11,935 nt of DNA from JAVWGW01 sp036655915 (GTDB lineage: Bacteria; Actinomycetota; Coriobacteriia; Coriobacteriales; Eggerthellaceae): the NCBI GenBank assembly GCA_036655915.1, contig JAVVPE010000048.1:1-11935 (forward strand), read 5' to 3'. The notes under the pieces were generated by a model that did not search any database, was not told the origin of the DNA, and saw only the letters and a list, made by a program, of their open reading frames with translations. Of the stretch, positions 5,352-11,698 are shown in pieces; within the stretch, counting starts at the first letter, position 1, and each line of letters begins with the position of its first letter. The position numbers and the translations under genes are program-made.

Positions 5352-6242
5352 ATGTCTGAATTGCAAAGCGGAACCCCCTTGGTGAAAACAGGCTTTATCG
5401 AAAGCATGCGGGGCGGCGTCATCATGGATGTTGTCAATGCCACGCAGGCAAAAATCGCCGAAGAGGCCGGCGCTGTGGCCGTTATGGCTCTTGAGCGCGT
5501 TCCTGCAGATATACGTGTTCACGGTGGCGTGGCGCGCATGAGCGACCCTTCCATGGTTGAAGAAATCATCCAGGCGGTTTCCATTCCCGTTATGGCAAAG
5601 TGCCGCATCGGGCATTTTGTGGAAGCGCAAATTTTGCAGGCGCTCGGCGTCGATTTCATCGACGAAAGCGAAGTCTTGACGCCCGCCGATGAAGCGAACC
5701 ATGTGGATAAATGGAATTACACGGTGCCGTTTGTGTGCGGCGCTCGCAATCTTGGTGAAGCGCTGCGTCGCATTGCCGAAGGTGCCGCGATGATCCGCAC
5801 GAAGGGCGAACCCGGAACCGGCAACGTTGTTGAAGCGGTGCACCATATGCGCACGGTGTGCGACGACATTGCACGTATCCAGGGCTTGCGCGGCGAGCAG
5901 CTATTTGCAGCGGCGAAAGATCTGCAGGCTCCCTATGAACTGGTGAAGTGGGTTGCCGAAAACGGAAAGCTGCCCGTTGCAAACTTTTCTGCGGGTGGCA
6001 TTGCGACACCGGCCGATGCGGCGCTGATGATGCAGCTGGGATGCGACGGCGTGTTTGTGGGCAGCGGTATTTTCAAGAGTGGTGACCCTGCAGCGCGCGC
6101 TGCCGCCATCGTCGAGGCAACGGCGCATTACGCTGACCCGGAAGTGCTCGCACGTGTTTCGCGCAACTTGGGCGAAGCTATGGTGGGCATCAATATTTCA
6201 GACATTCCCGAAAATGAACTTATGGCGGGCCGTGGGTGGTAA
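5352..6242 (+). CDS. pdxS: Pyridoxal 5'-phosphate synthase, lyase subunit PdxS
   Basis: Makes PLP from ribose 5-phosphate, glyceraldehyde 3-phosphate and ammonia (the DXP-independent route); forms a cytoplasmic dodecamer normally fed with ammonia by the glutaminase PdxT. The 296-residue (beta/alpha)8 barrel is full length. Catalytic residues are in place: D26 (MDVVNA), K83 (VMAKCRIGH) and K151 (IRTKGEPGTG), with the phosphate-binding end GGIATPADAALMMQLGCDG and GSGIFKS. GTG codons at 5343 and 5346 would add three residues; ATG 5352 (MSELQSG) is the more likely start, with only a poor ribosome site (GAAAG). No pdxT lies next to it: the next gene is a zinc-ribbon protein with its own promoter. 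Confidence 0.96.
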   Translation: MSELQSGTPLVKTGFIESMRGGVIMDVVNATQAKIAEEAGAVAVMALERVPADIRVHGGVARMSDPSMVEEIIQAVSIPVMAKCRIGHFVEAQILQALGVDFIDESEVLTPADEANHVDKWNYTVPFVCGARNLGEALRRIAEGAAMIRTKGEPGTGNVVEAVHHMRTVCDDIARIQGLRGEQLFAAAKDLQAPYELVKWVAENGKLPVANFSAGGIATPADAALMMQLGCDGVFVGSGIFKSGDPAARAAAIVEATAHYADPEVLARVSRNLGEAMVGINISDIPENELMAGRGW

Positions 6243-6259
6243 GTGCGCGTTTGAACTTC

Positions 6260-6268
6260 TGCTACAAT
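6260..6268 (+). promoter_or_regulatory. Extended -10 promoter for the zinc-ribbon/lgt pair
   Basis: TGCTACAAT (6260-6268) matches an extended -10 (TGnTACAAT) and starts 18 nt after the pdxS stop. There is no good -35. Predicted start is near 6275, with a leader of about 37 nt that carries TAAGGAG ahead of the ATG at 6312. Confidence 0.5.
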
Positions 6269-6311
6269 AAAGAAAAGCGGTACACCGGTGCCGTGAGGTA
6301 AGGAGCTGGCC

Positions 6312-6533
6312 ATGGGCGAAATTATGCAGTGCCCTGCGTGCGGGGCTACCGACTTCGATTTGGCTGAATACGAATCGATGATGGTGCTGCGCGCCGATTC
6401 GGCGTTTTTCACGCTGCGTTGCCCCACCTGCTCTACCATGGTTTCTGCCGTGGCCGCCATTCCTGCGTCTTTGCGTGAAGAGGTTCGTTTCGCTGCCCTT
6501 GAAGTGGGCGCGGGCATGGGCCACGAAAGTTAG
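6312..6533 (+). CDS. Small zinc-ribbon protein (unknown function)
   Basis: A 73-residue protein with two CxxC knuckles, CPAC (C7, C10) near the N-terminus and CPTC (C37, C40), the spacing of a zinc ribbon. Between them lies a short strand-rich segment, and after them a hydrophobic/Ala-rich helix region. The ribosome site TAAGGAG is 6 nt from the ATG. Its TAG stop lies 6 nt before lgt, so it is translationally close to lgt and very likely shares its mRNA. I do not recognise a named family; nucleic-acid or protein binding through the ribbon is possible. Confidence 0.8.
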   Translation: MGEIMQCPACGATDFDLAEYESMMVLRADSAFFTLRCPTCSTMVSAVAAIPASLREEVRFAALEVGAGMGHES

Positions 6534-6539
6534 GATTCT

Positions 6540-7358
6540 ATGCTCAACGAACTCTATCAACACTTAGATCCCATCGCCTTTTCCCTTGGCCCTTTTTCCG
6601 TTCATTGGTATGGCATCGCCTACGTGCTCGGCTTCATCTGTGCGGGCTTTGTTATTTACCACGTGGCAAAACGTTGGGAAATCGAAGTCGATTTTGATGC
6701 GCTGCTGACCGTTATGCTGTGCGCCATCGTGGGCGTTATTGTGGGTGGGCGGCTTGGTTACGTGCTGTTTTACGGCGATGGCCAATATTTGGCGAACCCC
6801 CTTGAAATATTTATGACGGCCAAGGGTGGCATGAGCTTTCATGGCGGGCTGATTGGCGCTTTGGTGGCGGGCATTGTGGCCGCAAAAATTATTCATATGC
6901 CTTATTTCACCCTGGCCGATTTGGGGTGTATTGGTGCTCCTATCGGGCTGTTCTTTGGGCGCTGCGCCAATTTTGTCAACGGTGAGTTGTGGGGCGCTCC
7001 CACCGATGCCCCTTGGGGCGTTGTGTTTGGCGGCGCCGCCGGTGCGATGCCGCGCCACCCTTCGCAGCTTTATGAAGCGCTGCTGGAAGGTGTCATTATC
7101 TTTCTTGTGCTCTACGCGCTTTCCCGCAAACTGCCCCCGCGTCCGCGCGGAACATTTCTGGGCTTGTTCCTTGTGCTGTACGGCATCTTCCGCTTCGCCG
7201 TTGAATTTGTACGTGAACCCGATGCGCAACTGGGTTATCTGTGGGGTGGTTGGCTGACGATGGGCCAGCTGCTTTCTTTGCCGCTCGTGGTTGTAGGCTT
7301 GTGCGTGGTGGTCTATGCGATTAAGATGAAGCTTCCCCAGCAGGGCATCACTAAATGA
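6540..7358 (+). CDS. lgt: Prolipoprotein diacylglyceryl transferase
   Basis: Transfers the diacylglyceryl group of phosphatidylglycerol to the lipobox cysteine of prelipoproteins, the first step of lipoprotein maturation, in the cytoplasmic membrane. The 272-residue protein has about seven hydrophobic segments. Landmarks: SVHWYGIAYVLGF near the N-terminus, FHGGLIG with H101 (E. coli H103), the family signature GRCANFVNGELWG (140-152) with R141 (E. coli R143), HPSQLYEALLEG (173-184), and FVREPDAQLG with R225 (E. coli R239). The start ATG lies 6 nt after the zinc-ribbon stop, and AGGA overlaps that stop. Its own stop falls inside the inverted repeat at 7353-7377. Confidence 0.96.
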   Translation: MLNELYQHLDPIAFSLGPFSVHWYGIAYVLGFICAGFVIYHVAKRWEIEVDFDALLTVMLCAIVGVIVGGRLGYVLFYGDGQYLANPLEIFMTAKGGMSFHGGLIGALVAGIVAAKIIHMPYFTLADLGCIGAPIGLFFGRCANFVNGELWGAPTDAPWGVVFGGAAGAMPRHPSQLYEALLEGVIIFLVLYALSRKLPPRPRGTFLGLFLVLYGIFRFAVEFVREPDAQLGYLWGGWLTMGQLLSLPLVVVGLCVVVYAIKMKLPQQGITK

Positions 7359-7377
7359 TACACAGATGGTATCATTT
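7353..7377 (+). promoter_or_regulatory. Dyad at lgt 3' end / desulfoferrodoxin promoter region
   Basis: AAATGATAC (7353-7361) and GTATCATTT (7369-7377) form a perfect 9-bp inverted repeat around a 7-nt spacer that overlaps the lgt stop codon. The right arm contains TGGTATCAT (7367-7375), an extended -10 that could start the desulfoferrodoxin mRNA near 7382, 46 nt ahead of its ATG. With only TTTT then GGGG following, it is a poor intrinsic terminator, so an operator overlapping the promoter is an equal reading. Confidence 0.4.
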
Positions 7378-7395
7378 TGGGGATAACTCGTAACC

Positions 7396-7410
7396 GGCCG
7401 CTGGTCGGCC
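7396..7410 (+). other. GC-rich hairpin in the desulfoferrodoxin leader
   Basis: GGCCG (7396-7400) and CGGCC (7406-7410) pair around a CTGGT loop, ending 2 nt before the ribosome binding site AAGGAGG (7413-7419). Such a stem could affect mRNA stability; it does not bury the ribosome site. Confidence 0.3.
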
Positions 7411-7427
7411 AGAAGGAGGCAACTTTT

Positions 7428-7808
7428 ATGAGCGTACAATTCTTCAAGTGTCTGCACTGCGGAAACATTGCCATCAAGCCCTTTGACAGCGGGGTGCCGC
7501 TAGTGTGCTGCGGCGAAAAAATGACCGAACTGGTTGCCAACACCGTCGATGCGGCCGTGGAAAAACACGTTCCTGTGGTAACGGTTCAGGGCAACACCGT
7601 GCACGTGGCCGTGGGCAGCGTGCCCCATCCCATGACGCCGGAACACTACATCACATTCGTGTGCCTGGAAACGAAGAAGGGCTATCAAATTGCCCAGCTG
7701 ACGCCCGAAGATGCACCCGCCGCCGATTTCGCACTCGCCGAAGGCGACGAGGCTGTTGCCGCCTACGAGTACTGCAATCTGCATGGATTGTGGAAGACTG
7801 AACTGTAA
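7428..7808 (+). CDS. dfx: Desulfoferrodoxin (two-iron superoxide reductase)
   Basis: Reduces superoxide to hydrogen peroxide in the cytoplasm of anaerobes, with electrons from rubredoxin-type donors. The 126-residue protein has both domains. The N-terminal desulforedoxin-like Fe(Cys)4 site uses C8, C11, C27 and C28 (KCLHCGNI, VCCGEKM). The C-terminal SOR domain has the catalytic Fe(His)4Cys ligands H47 (EKHVPVV), H67 (SVPHPM), H73 (EHYITF), C116 and H119 (YCNLHGLWK), with the Glu-Lys before H47 conserved. An upstream in-frame start (7377) would add residues encoded by the promoter/leader region, so ATG 7428 behind AAGGAGG (8 nt spacing) is chosen. Length is standard for the class. Confidence 0.95.
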   Translation: MSVQFFKCLHCGNIAIKPFDSGVPLVCCGEKMTELVANTVDAAVEKHVPVVTVQGNTVHVAVGSVPHPMTPEHYITFVCLETKKGYQIAQLTPEDAPAADFALAEGDEAVAAYEYCNLHGLWKTEL

Positions 7809-8026
7809 CAACCTGACGGCGGGCTGTGGCGGCCAGCTAGACGTTCAAGACTTTCGCGGCTTTCGTGCGCGTACAGGGAGTACGCTTACTTCAAGCAGCT
7901 CGGTCTTTCACGCCTATCTGACTCACCACAGACCGCCTGTTGTTGTTGTTGATTGCGGGGGCGTTGAAGTTGCGGAAAAATGTGTGGGGCTCGGGCATTG
8001 CTCGGGCCTTGCGCTATTATGGGGGC
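7809..8026. other. Intergenic stretch, no gene seen
   Basis: This 218-nt gap holds a weak hairpin GCGTAC-AGGGA-GTACGC near 7870-7887 without a T-run and a short GTT repeat near 7938. No reading frame here resembles a protein. Confidence 0.4.
8015..8020 (+). promoter_or_regulatory. -10 box 6 nt before the FAD oxidoreductase start
   Basis: TATTAT (8015-8020) has good -10 form, and the expected start site falls on or next to the A of ATG 8027, which would give a leaderless mRNA. No clear -35 box at 17 nt. No ribosome binding site beyond a G-run precedes the ATG. Confidence 0.35.
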
Positions 8027-9175
8027 ATGAAAAATATTGCGATTATAGGTGGGGGGCCGGCCGGGCTTGTTGCGGCCATCGCGGCTGCGCGCGCGGGGGC
8101 GCAGGTAACTGTGTATGAAGCTGCCGATCGCGTGGGAAAAACCCTGCTGGCTACGGGCAACGGACGCTGCAATTTCTCGAATGCGGCGCTTGACGGCGCG
8201 CGCTATCACCATGCGGATTTTGTGGCGCAGACCTTTGCTGCCCTGCCGCCCCAAGATGTGTTAGCCTTCTTCAAGCAGCTGGGGCTTTTTTGGATTGAGG
8301 AAGGCGAGGGGCGCCTGTATCCGCGCACCTTGAAGGCTTCTTCGGTGTTGGATGTGCTGCGCTTGGCTGCCCGCGATGCTGGCGTGCAGGAAATTTGCGG
8401 CGATGCGGTGGCGCGCGTGACCCCGCTTAGTGGGGGCATGATGGTGCTGTTTCCCGATTCTGAAACGCTGCTGTGCGATGCGGTGGTGGTGGCCTGTGGC
8501 GGGCGCGCTGCGCGCTCTCTTTTGCCCGCGCGCTATGCCTACCAGGAAACATTGCCGGTGTTAGGCCCCTTGCAAACGGAAACTGAGGCCATAAAAGGTC
8601 TTAATAATATCCGCGTTCGTGCGGCAATTTCTTGCGAAAACGAACGCGAAGAAGGCGAAATCCTCTTTCGCGATTACGGCGTTTCGGGCATTGCCGTGTT
8701 CAACCTTTCGCGTGTGGCGCGTGCAGGTTCGCTGCTCACCATCGATTTTATGCCGGAGTTTTCGGCTGAACAGCTCGGGCGCGTTTTAGCGGAGCAAGCG
8801 GCTTTGCTGCCCCAGCGCACAGCCCTTGAATTTTGCGCAGGGTTTTTGCAGGCGCCGGTGGCGCGTGCGGTGTTGCGCCGGGCCGGTGTGGCGGCCGCCA
8901 CACCGCTGGATGCGGCGGGAATATCTGTGCTGGTGGGCGTGCTGAAGCACTTTGAACTGCGCGTGTGCGGCCAGGGTGATCCGAAGCAGTGCCAGGTGCA
9001 ACGCGGAGGTTTTGCGCCCGAAAGTTTTAATGCGCACACGCTAGAATCAAAAACCAACCCCGGCCTGTTTGTGGTGGGCGAAGCCCTTGATATTGATGGC
9101 CCCTGCGGTGGCTACAACCTGCATTGGGCGTGGACAAGCGGCATTTTGGCCGGTCGCGCCGCGGCGGGTGCCTAG
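8027..9175 (+). CDS. HI0933/YhiN-family NAD(P)/FAD-dependent oxidoreductase
   Basis: A 382-residue flavoprotein of the HI0933 (BaiN/YhiN) group, cytoplasmic; substrates of most members are unknown. The Rossmann motif IIGGGPAG is at residues 6-13, the family-specific GNGRCNFSN at 44-52 (usually GNGRCNLTN), LYPRTLKASSV in the first half, RDYGVSGIAVFNLSR (usually HyGlSGPavL) in the middle, and GEALDIDGPCGGYN at 351-364 with WAWTSG at the end. An in-frame upstream start at 7940 would add 29 residues ahead of the Rossmann strand that do not look conserved, so MKNIAIIGGG at 8027 is chosen. Some gut relatives (BaiN) act in bile acid dehydroxylation, but nothing here shows that. A second FAD gene follows after 60 nt. 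Confidence 0.92.
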   Translation: MKNIAIIGGGPAGLVAAIAAARAGAQVTVYEAADRVGKTLLATGNGRCNFSNAALDGARYHHADFVAQTFAALPPQDVLAFFKQLGLFWIEEGEGRLYPRTLKASSVLDVLRLAARDAGVQEICGDAVARVTPLSGGMMVLFPDSETLLCDAVVVACGGRAARSLLPARYAYQETLPVLGPLQTETEAIKGLNNIRVRAAISCENEREEGEILFRDYGVSGIAVFNLSRVARAGSLLTIDFMPEFSAEQLGRVLAEQAALLPQRTALEFCAGFLQAPVARAVLRRAGVAAATPLDAAGISVLVGVLKHFELRVCGQGDPKQCQVQRGGFAPESFNAHTLESKTNPGLFVVGEALDIDGPCGGYNLHWAWTSGILAGRAAAGA

Positions 9176-9235
9176 TGCCCGGCGGGGTTGTGCCCTTTTT
9201 CCGCAGGCGCCTTTTAGACGGTAAGGATAGTTTCC

Positions 9236-11038
9236 ATGATTGAAATTGCCAATAGCACGCTGCCCCTTGATGCGGGGCTTGCCGGAAACGAAGCGCTTGT
9301 TGTGGGTGCCGCCGCGCGCGCTGTGGGGTGTGCGCCCGCCGACATAGCACAGGCGGTCGTGTTGAAGCGCAGCGTCGATGCGCGCAAGAAAAGCGACGTG
9401 CATTTTGTGGCGACACTGGGGGTGTGCCTGCGCGATGCTGCCGCCGAAGCGCACCTGGTCGCGCAGGGTAGGGCGAAGGCGCATGTGCCCTATGTGCCGC
9501 TGAACATTCCGGCGTGTGGCTCCCAAGCGGCAAGCAAGAACCTGCCGCGACCCGTTGTGGTGGGGGCAGGACCGGCGGGTCTGTTTGCGGCGCTGTATCT
9601 GGCGCGCGCCGGGTTGCGGCCGATCGTGCTTGAGCGTGGCGCAGATGTTGAGGCGCGCGCGGTGGCGGTGCGTACGTTTGTTGAACGCGGCATACTTGAC
9701 CCGGATACGAATATTCAGTTTGGCGAAGGTGGCGCGGGCACGTTTTCCGATGGCAAGCTTACCACCAACACGAAAAACCCCTATACCAAACACGTGTTGC
9801 AATGGTTTGTGGAAGCGGGCGCCCCTGCTGAGATTTTGTGCGAGGCCCACCCCCACATCGGCAGCGATAAACTTCCCGGCGTTGTGCGCTGCTTACGCGA
9901 AGCTATCACGGCCGCGGGAGGGGTTGTGCGTTTTGGCACGCGCCTGACGGGGCTCGTGTGCAAGCGGGGTCATGTAAGTGAGCTTGAGCTGCTTGATGTG
10001 GCAACGGGCGCGCCTGAAACCCTGGCGGCGACCCACCTTATTTTGGCCACGGGTCATTCGGCGCGCGACGTGTTTGAACTGCTTGATAGGGCGCAAGTGC
10101 TTATGGAACCCAAGCCGTTTTCGGTGGGCGTGCGCATCGAACACGCGCAGGCGGCCATCAACCGTGCGCAATGGGGCGCCGCCGCACAGCACCCGGCGCT
10201 TGGTGCGGCCGAATACAAGCTTGCAGTGCATTTGGCTGAGGGGCGCAGCGTGTACACCTTCTGCATGTGCCCTGGTGGGGAAGTGGTGTGTGCGGCAAGC
10301 GAGGCCGGTGGCGTTGTTGTCAACGGCATGAGCAATTTTGCGCGTGATGGCAAAAACGCGAACAGTGCGTTGCTGGTAAATGTTGACCCTGCCGATTTTG
10401 GCAGCGATGATGCCTTGGCGGGCATCGCTTTTCAGCGGCGCATCGAGCGCGCGGCCTACGAAGTGGTTGCGCGTGCGGGGGGCGCAGCCTATCAGGCTCC
10501 CACCCAAAGTGTCGCTGCTTTTTTGGCCGGGCGCATGGATGAGGCAGAAAGCACACGTGAGGAAGAAAGCGCGCGCGGGGCGGCTTCGCAGGCGGCGCAG
10601 GCAAGCATGCTTGTGCATCCCACCTATGCGCGCGGCACACAGCCTTGCAACCTGCGCGATTGTTTGCCTCCCTTTGTGGCCGATGCGCTGGAACAAGCCT
10701 TGCCCCTGCTTGCGCGCAAGTTGCCCGCGTTTGCCGACGGGCGTGCCCTTATGACCGGCGTTGAAACGCGCTCCTCTTCGCCGGTGCGTGTATGCCGCAA
10801 TGCCACCTTTGAAGCCTCCCTGCGCACACACGACGGGGAAGCGGTGGGCGCCAACGCCCAAGGTGGGGCCGCACAGTGCGCGCCTGCCACGGCAGACAAC
10901 AGCGGCAGCGGTATTTTCCCCTGCGGGGAAGGTGCCGGCTACGCCGGCGGCATCATGTCGGCAGCAGTCGACGGCCTGCGCATAGCCGAAACCCTCTGCA
11001 ATTCCCTATGCCCCACAGAAGAAAAACGTGCCTACTAA
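9236..11038 (+). CDS. COG2509-type FAD-dependent dehydrogenase
   Basis: A 600-residue uncharacterised flavoprotein family. It has an N-terminal domain of about 95 residues containing LKRSVDARKK (43-52), a Rossmann motif VVVGAGPAGLFAALYLA (107-123), FGEGGAGTFSDGKL (162-175), FSVGVRIEH in the middle, VETRSSSPVRV near the end, and the FAD-binding C-terminal signature GSGIFPCGEGAGYAGG (557-572). The family is common in anaerobes; the reaction is unknown. It is longer than the usual 460-540 residues, mostly through Ala/Glu-rich insertions around the 430-460 region. A ribosome site AAGGAT lies 7 nt before ATG 9236. It lies 60 nt after another FAD gene and may be cotranscribed with it. Confidence 0.9.
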   Translation: MIEIANSTLPLDAGLAGNEALVVGAAARAVGCAPADIAQAVVLKRSVDARKKSDVHFVATLGVCLRDAAAEAHLVAQGRAKAHVPYVPLNIPACGSQAASKNLPRPVVVGAGPAGLFAALYLARAGLRPIVLERGADVEARAVAVRTFVERGILDPDTNIQFGEGGAGTFSDGKLTTNTKNPYTKHVLQWFVEAGAPAEILCEAHPHIGSDKLPGVVRCLREAITAAGGVVRFGTRLTGLVCKRGHVSELELLDVATGAPETLAATHLILATGHSARDVFELLDRAQVLMEPKPFSVGVRIEHAQAAINRAQWGAAAQHPALGAAEYKLAVHLAEGRSVYTFCMCPGGEVVCAASEAGGVVVNGMSNFARDGKNANSALLVNVDPADFGSDDALAGIAFQRRIERAAYEVVARAGGAAYQAPTQSVAAFLAGRMDEAESTREEESARGAASQAAQASMLVHPTYARGTQPCNLRDCLPPFVADALEQALPLLARKLPAFADGRALMTGVETRSSSPVRVCRNATFEASLRTHDGEAVGANAQGGAAQCAPATADNSGSGIFPCGEGAGYAGGIMSAAVDGLRIAETLCNSLCPTEEKRAY

Positions 11039-11047
11039 CCTATACGC

Positions 11048-11060
11048 ACCCTGAGGGTTT
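11048..11060. terminator. Weak dyad between converging genes
   Basis: ACCC (11048-11051) and GGGT (11055-11058) around TGA, followed by TT, lie between the FAD gene stop (11038) and the hicB stop (11070). The stem is only 4 bp and there is no proper T-run, so a terminator role in either direction is doubtful. Confidence 0.2.
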
Positions 11061-11069
11061 CGGGAATTG

Positions 11070-11390
11070 CTATACTCTCGACACCAGCAGTTGGTTGATG
11101 GAAACAGCTTGCTGCGCCGCTTCAAGAGCGATTCGTTGATGTTGCTCAGGGGTAATTCTAAGAGATATTTTTCCCGAAAAATGTCTCTTTGTCAGAGGTA
11201 CGGGTGCTTCCTCTTTATTTTTTTGCATATCCTGAAGCACGAAACCTACCAAATCAACCATGCCACTAAGCGCGCTGATCTGATCGTCGTCGATATGTGA
11301 CAGCCCGGGGAATTCAGCGGCACTAGCTACGAAGGCTTCATCTGCTTCACTCCAAAAGACCCGATAATCATATTCTTGAGCTTTATACAT
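11070..11390 (-). CDS. hicB: HicB-family antitoxin
   Basis: Antitoxin of a type II module: it binds HicA directly and represses the operon. The 106-residue protein has the partial RNase H-like HicB fold (YDYRVFWSEADEAFVASAAEFPGLS, split here at residues 8-31 by position only) and a C-terminal ribbon-helix-helix type DNA-binding end (FSGKISLRITPEQHQRI from residue 71, then AQQAVSINQLL). It starts at ATG 11390 within the last codons of hicA (8-nt overlap), behind AAGGAG (11402-11397). The order toxin-antitoxin is the usual hicA-hicB order. Base composition is lower in GC than the neighbouring core genes, consistent with transfer. Confidence 0.9.
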   Translation of the reverse strand: MYKAQEYDYRVFWSEADEAFVASAAEFPGLSHIDDDQISALSGMVDLVGFVLQDMQKNKEEAPVPLTKRHFSGKISLRITPEQHQRIALEAAQQAVSINQLLVSRV

Positions 11391-11643
11391 GCTGTTCTCC
11401 TTCCAGCTTATCTATCGCCGCAATTACTTGTTTTACCTGGTATGAGGCGACAGAGCCTTTTCGATTTTGTATATTTATGCGGGGATCGTCTTTCCATGGT
11501 TTATGAAATATATGGTGCGAACCATTAACTCGGGGTTCTCCGAATGGTGAAAAATAATAGACGCACACTTTCAAGCAGTCAGCAAATTTAACATCTTTTG
11601 AATTTGCTCTCATGGCTTTTACGATATTTTCAACGGTGGGCAT
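11383..11643 (-). CDS. hicA: HicA-family toxin (mRNA-degrading)
   Basis: HicA toxins cleave mRNA in the cytoplasm through a double-stranded-RNA-binding-like fold with a catalytic His. The 86-residue product carries the key GSHHIF motif (41-46, H43/H44), followed by DPRINIQNRKGSVASYQVKQ, the long HicA variant in which the usual short HPGK loop is replaced by KPWKDDPR. The FADCLKV helix near residue 20 is also typical. The ribosome site AAAGGAG (11654-11648) is 4 nt from ATG 11643. It overlaps hicB by 8 nt, so the pair is translationally coupled and transcribed from the operator-controlled promoter at 11664-11698. Confidence 0.88.
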   Translation of the reverse strand: MPTVENIVKAMRANSKDVKFADCLKVCVYYFSPFGEPRVNGSHHIFHKPWKDDPRINIQNRKGSVASYQVKQVIAAIDKLEGEQHV

Positions 11644-11663
11644 GAAACTCCTTTCGCTTTTAT

Positions 11664-11698
11664 GATGGTATCATATTTAATACCATCTAAGCAAGCAA
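11664..11698 (-). promoter_or_regulatory. hicAB promoter with palindromic operator
   Basis: On the minus strand TTGCTT (11698-11693) and TATGAT (11675-11670) are 17 nt apart, giving a start near 11663. A perfect 8-bp inverted repeat, GATGGTAT (11664-11671) and ATACCATC (11680-11687) with an 8-nt spacer, covers the spacer and -10. This is the expected position for HicB autorepression through its C-terminal DNA-binding domain. The -35 and part of the operator lie at the 3' end of the MGMT-family gene. Confidence 0.65.

Noticed and set aside
4968..5846. Long minus-strand frame (292 codons) opposite pdxS and the Cys-rich gene
   Set aside because: It lies opposite clearly identified genes, is rich in His/Arg/Phe as expected for a shadow of GC-rich coding DNA, and has no family features.
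7377..7427. Longer N-terminus for desulfoferrodoxin
   Set aside because: It would translate the leader hairpin and ribosome binding site; the family starts close to the first CxxC.
6564..7457. Long minus-strand frame (297 codons) opposite lgt
   Set aside because: Shadow of lgt; His/Gln/Asn-rich with no motif.
7889..8289. CTTCAAGCAGCT followed by similar bases near 7889 and again near 8269
   Set aside because: A 12-base identity with loose extension in GC-rich coding/intergenic DNA of this length is expected by chance.
9893..10861. Long minus-strand frame (322 codons) opposite the COG2509 gene
   Set aside because: Shadow frame with skewed Arg/His content and no ribosome site.
7365..11674. 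Identical 11-mer GATGGTATCAT at the dfx dyad and the hicAB operator, as a shared regulon
   Set aside because: Many 11-mer matches are expected by chance between all positions of a 12-kb window, and the two dyads differ in spacing; mentioned only as a side note.
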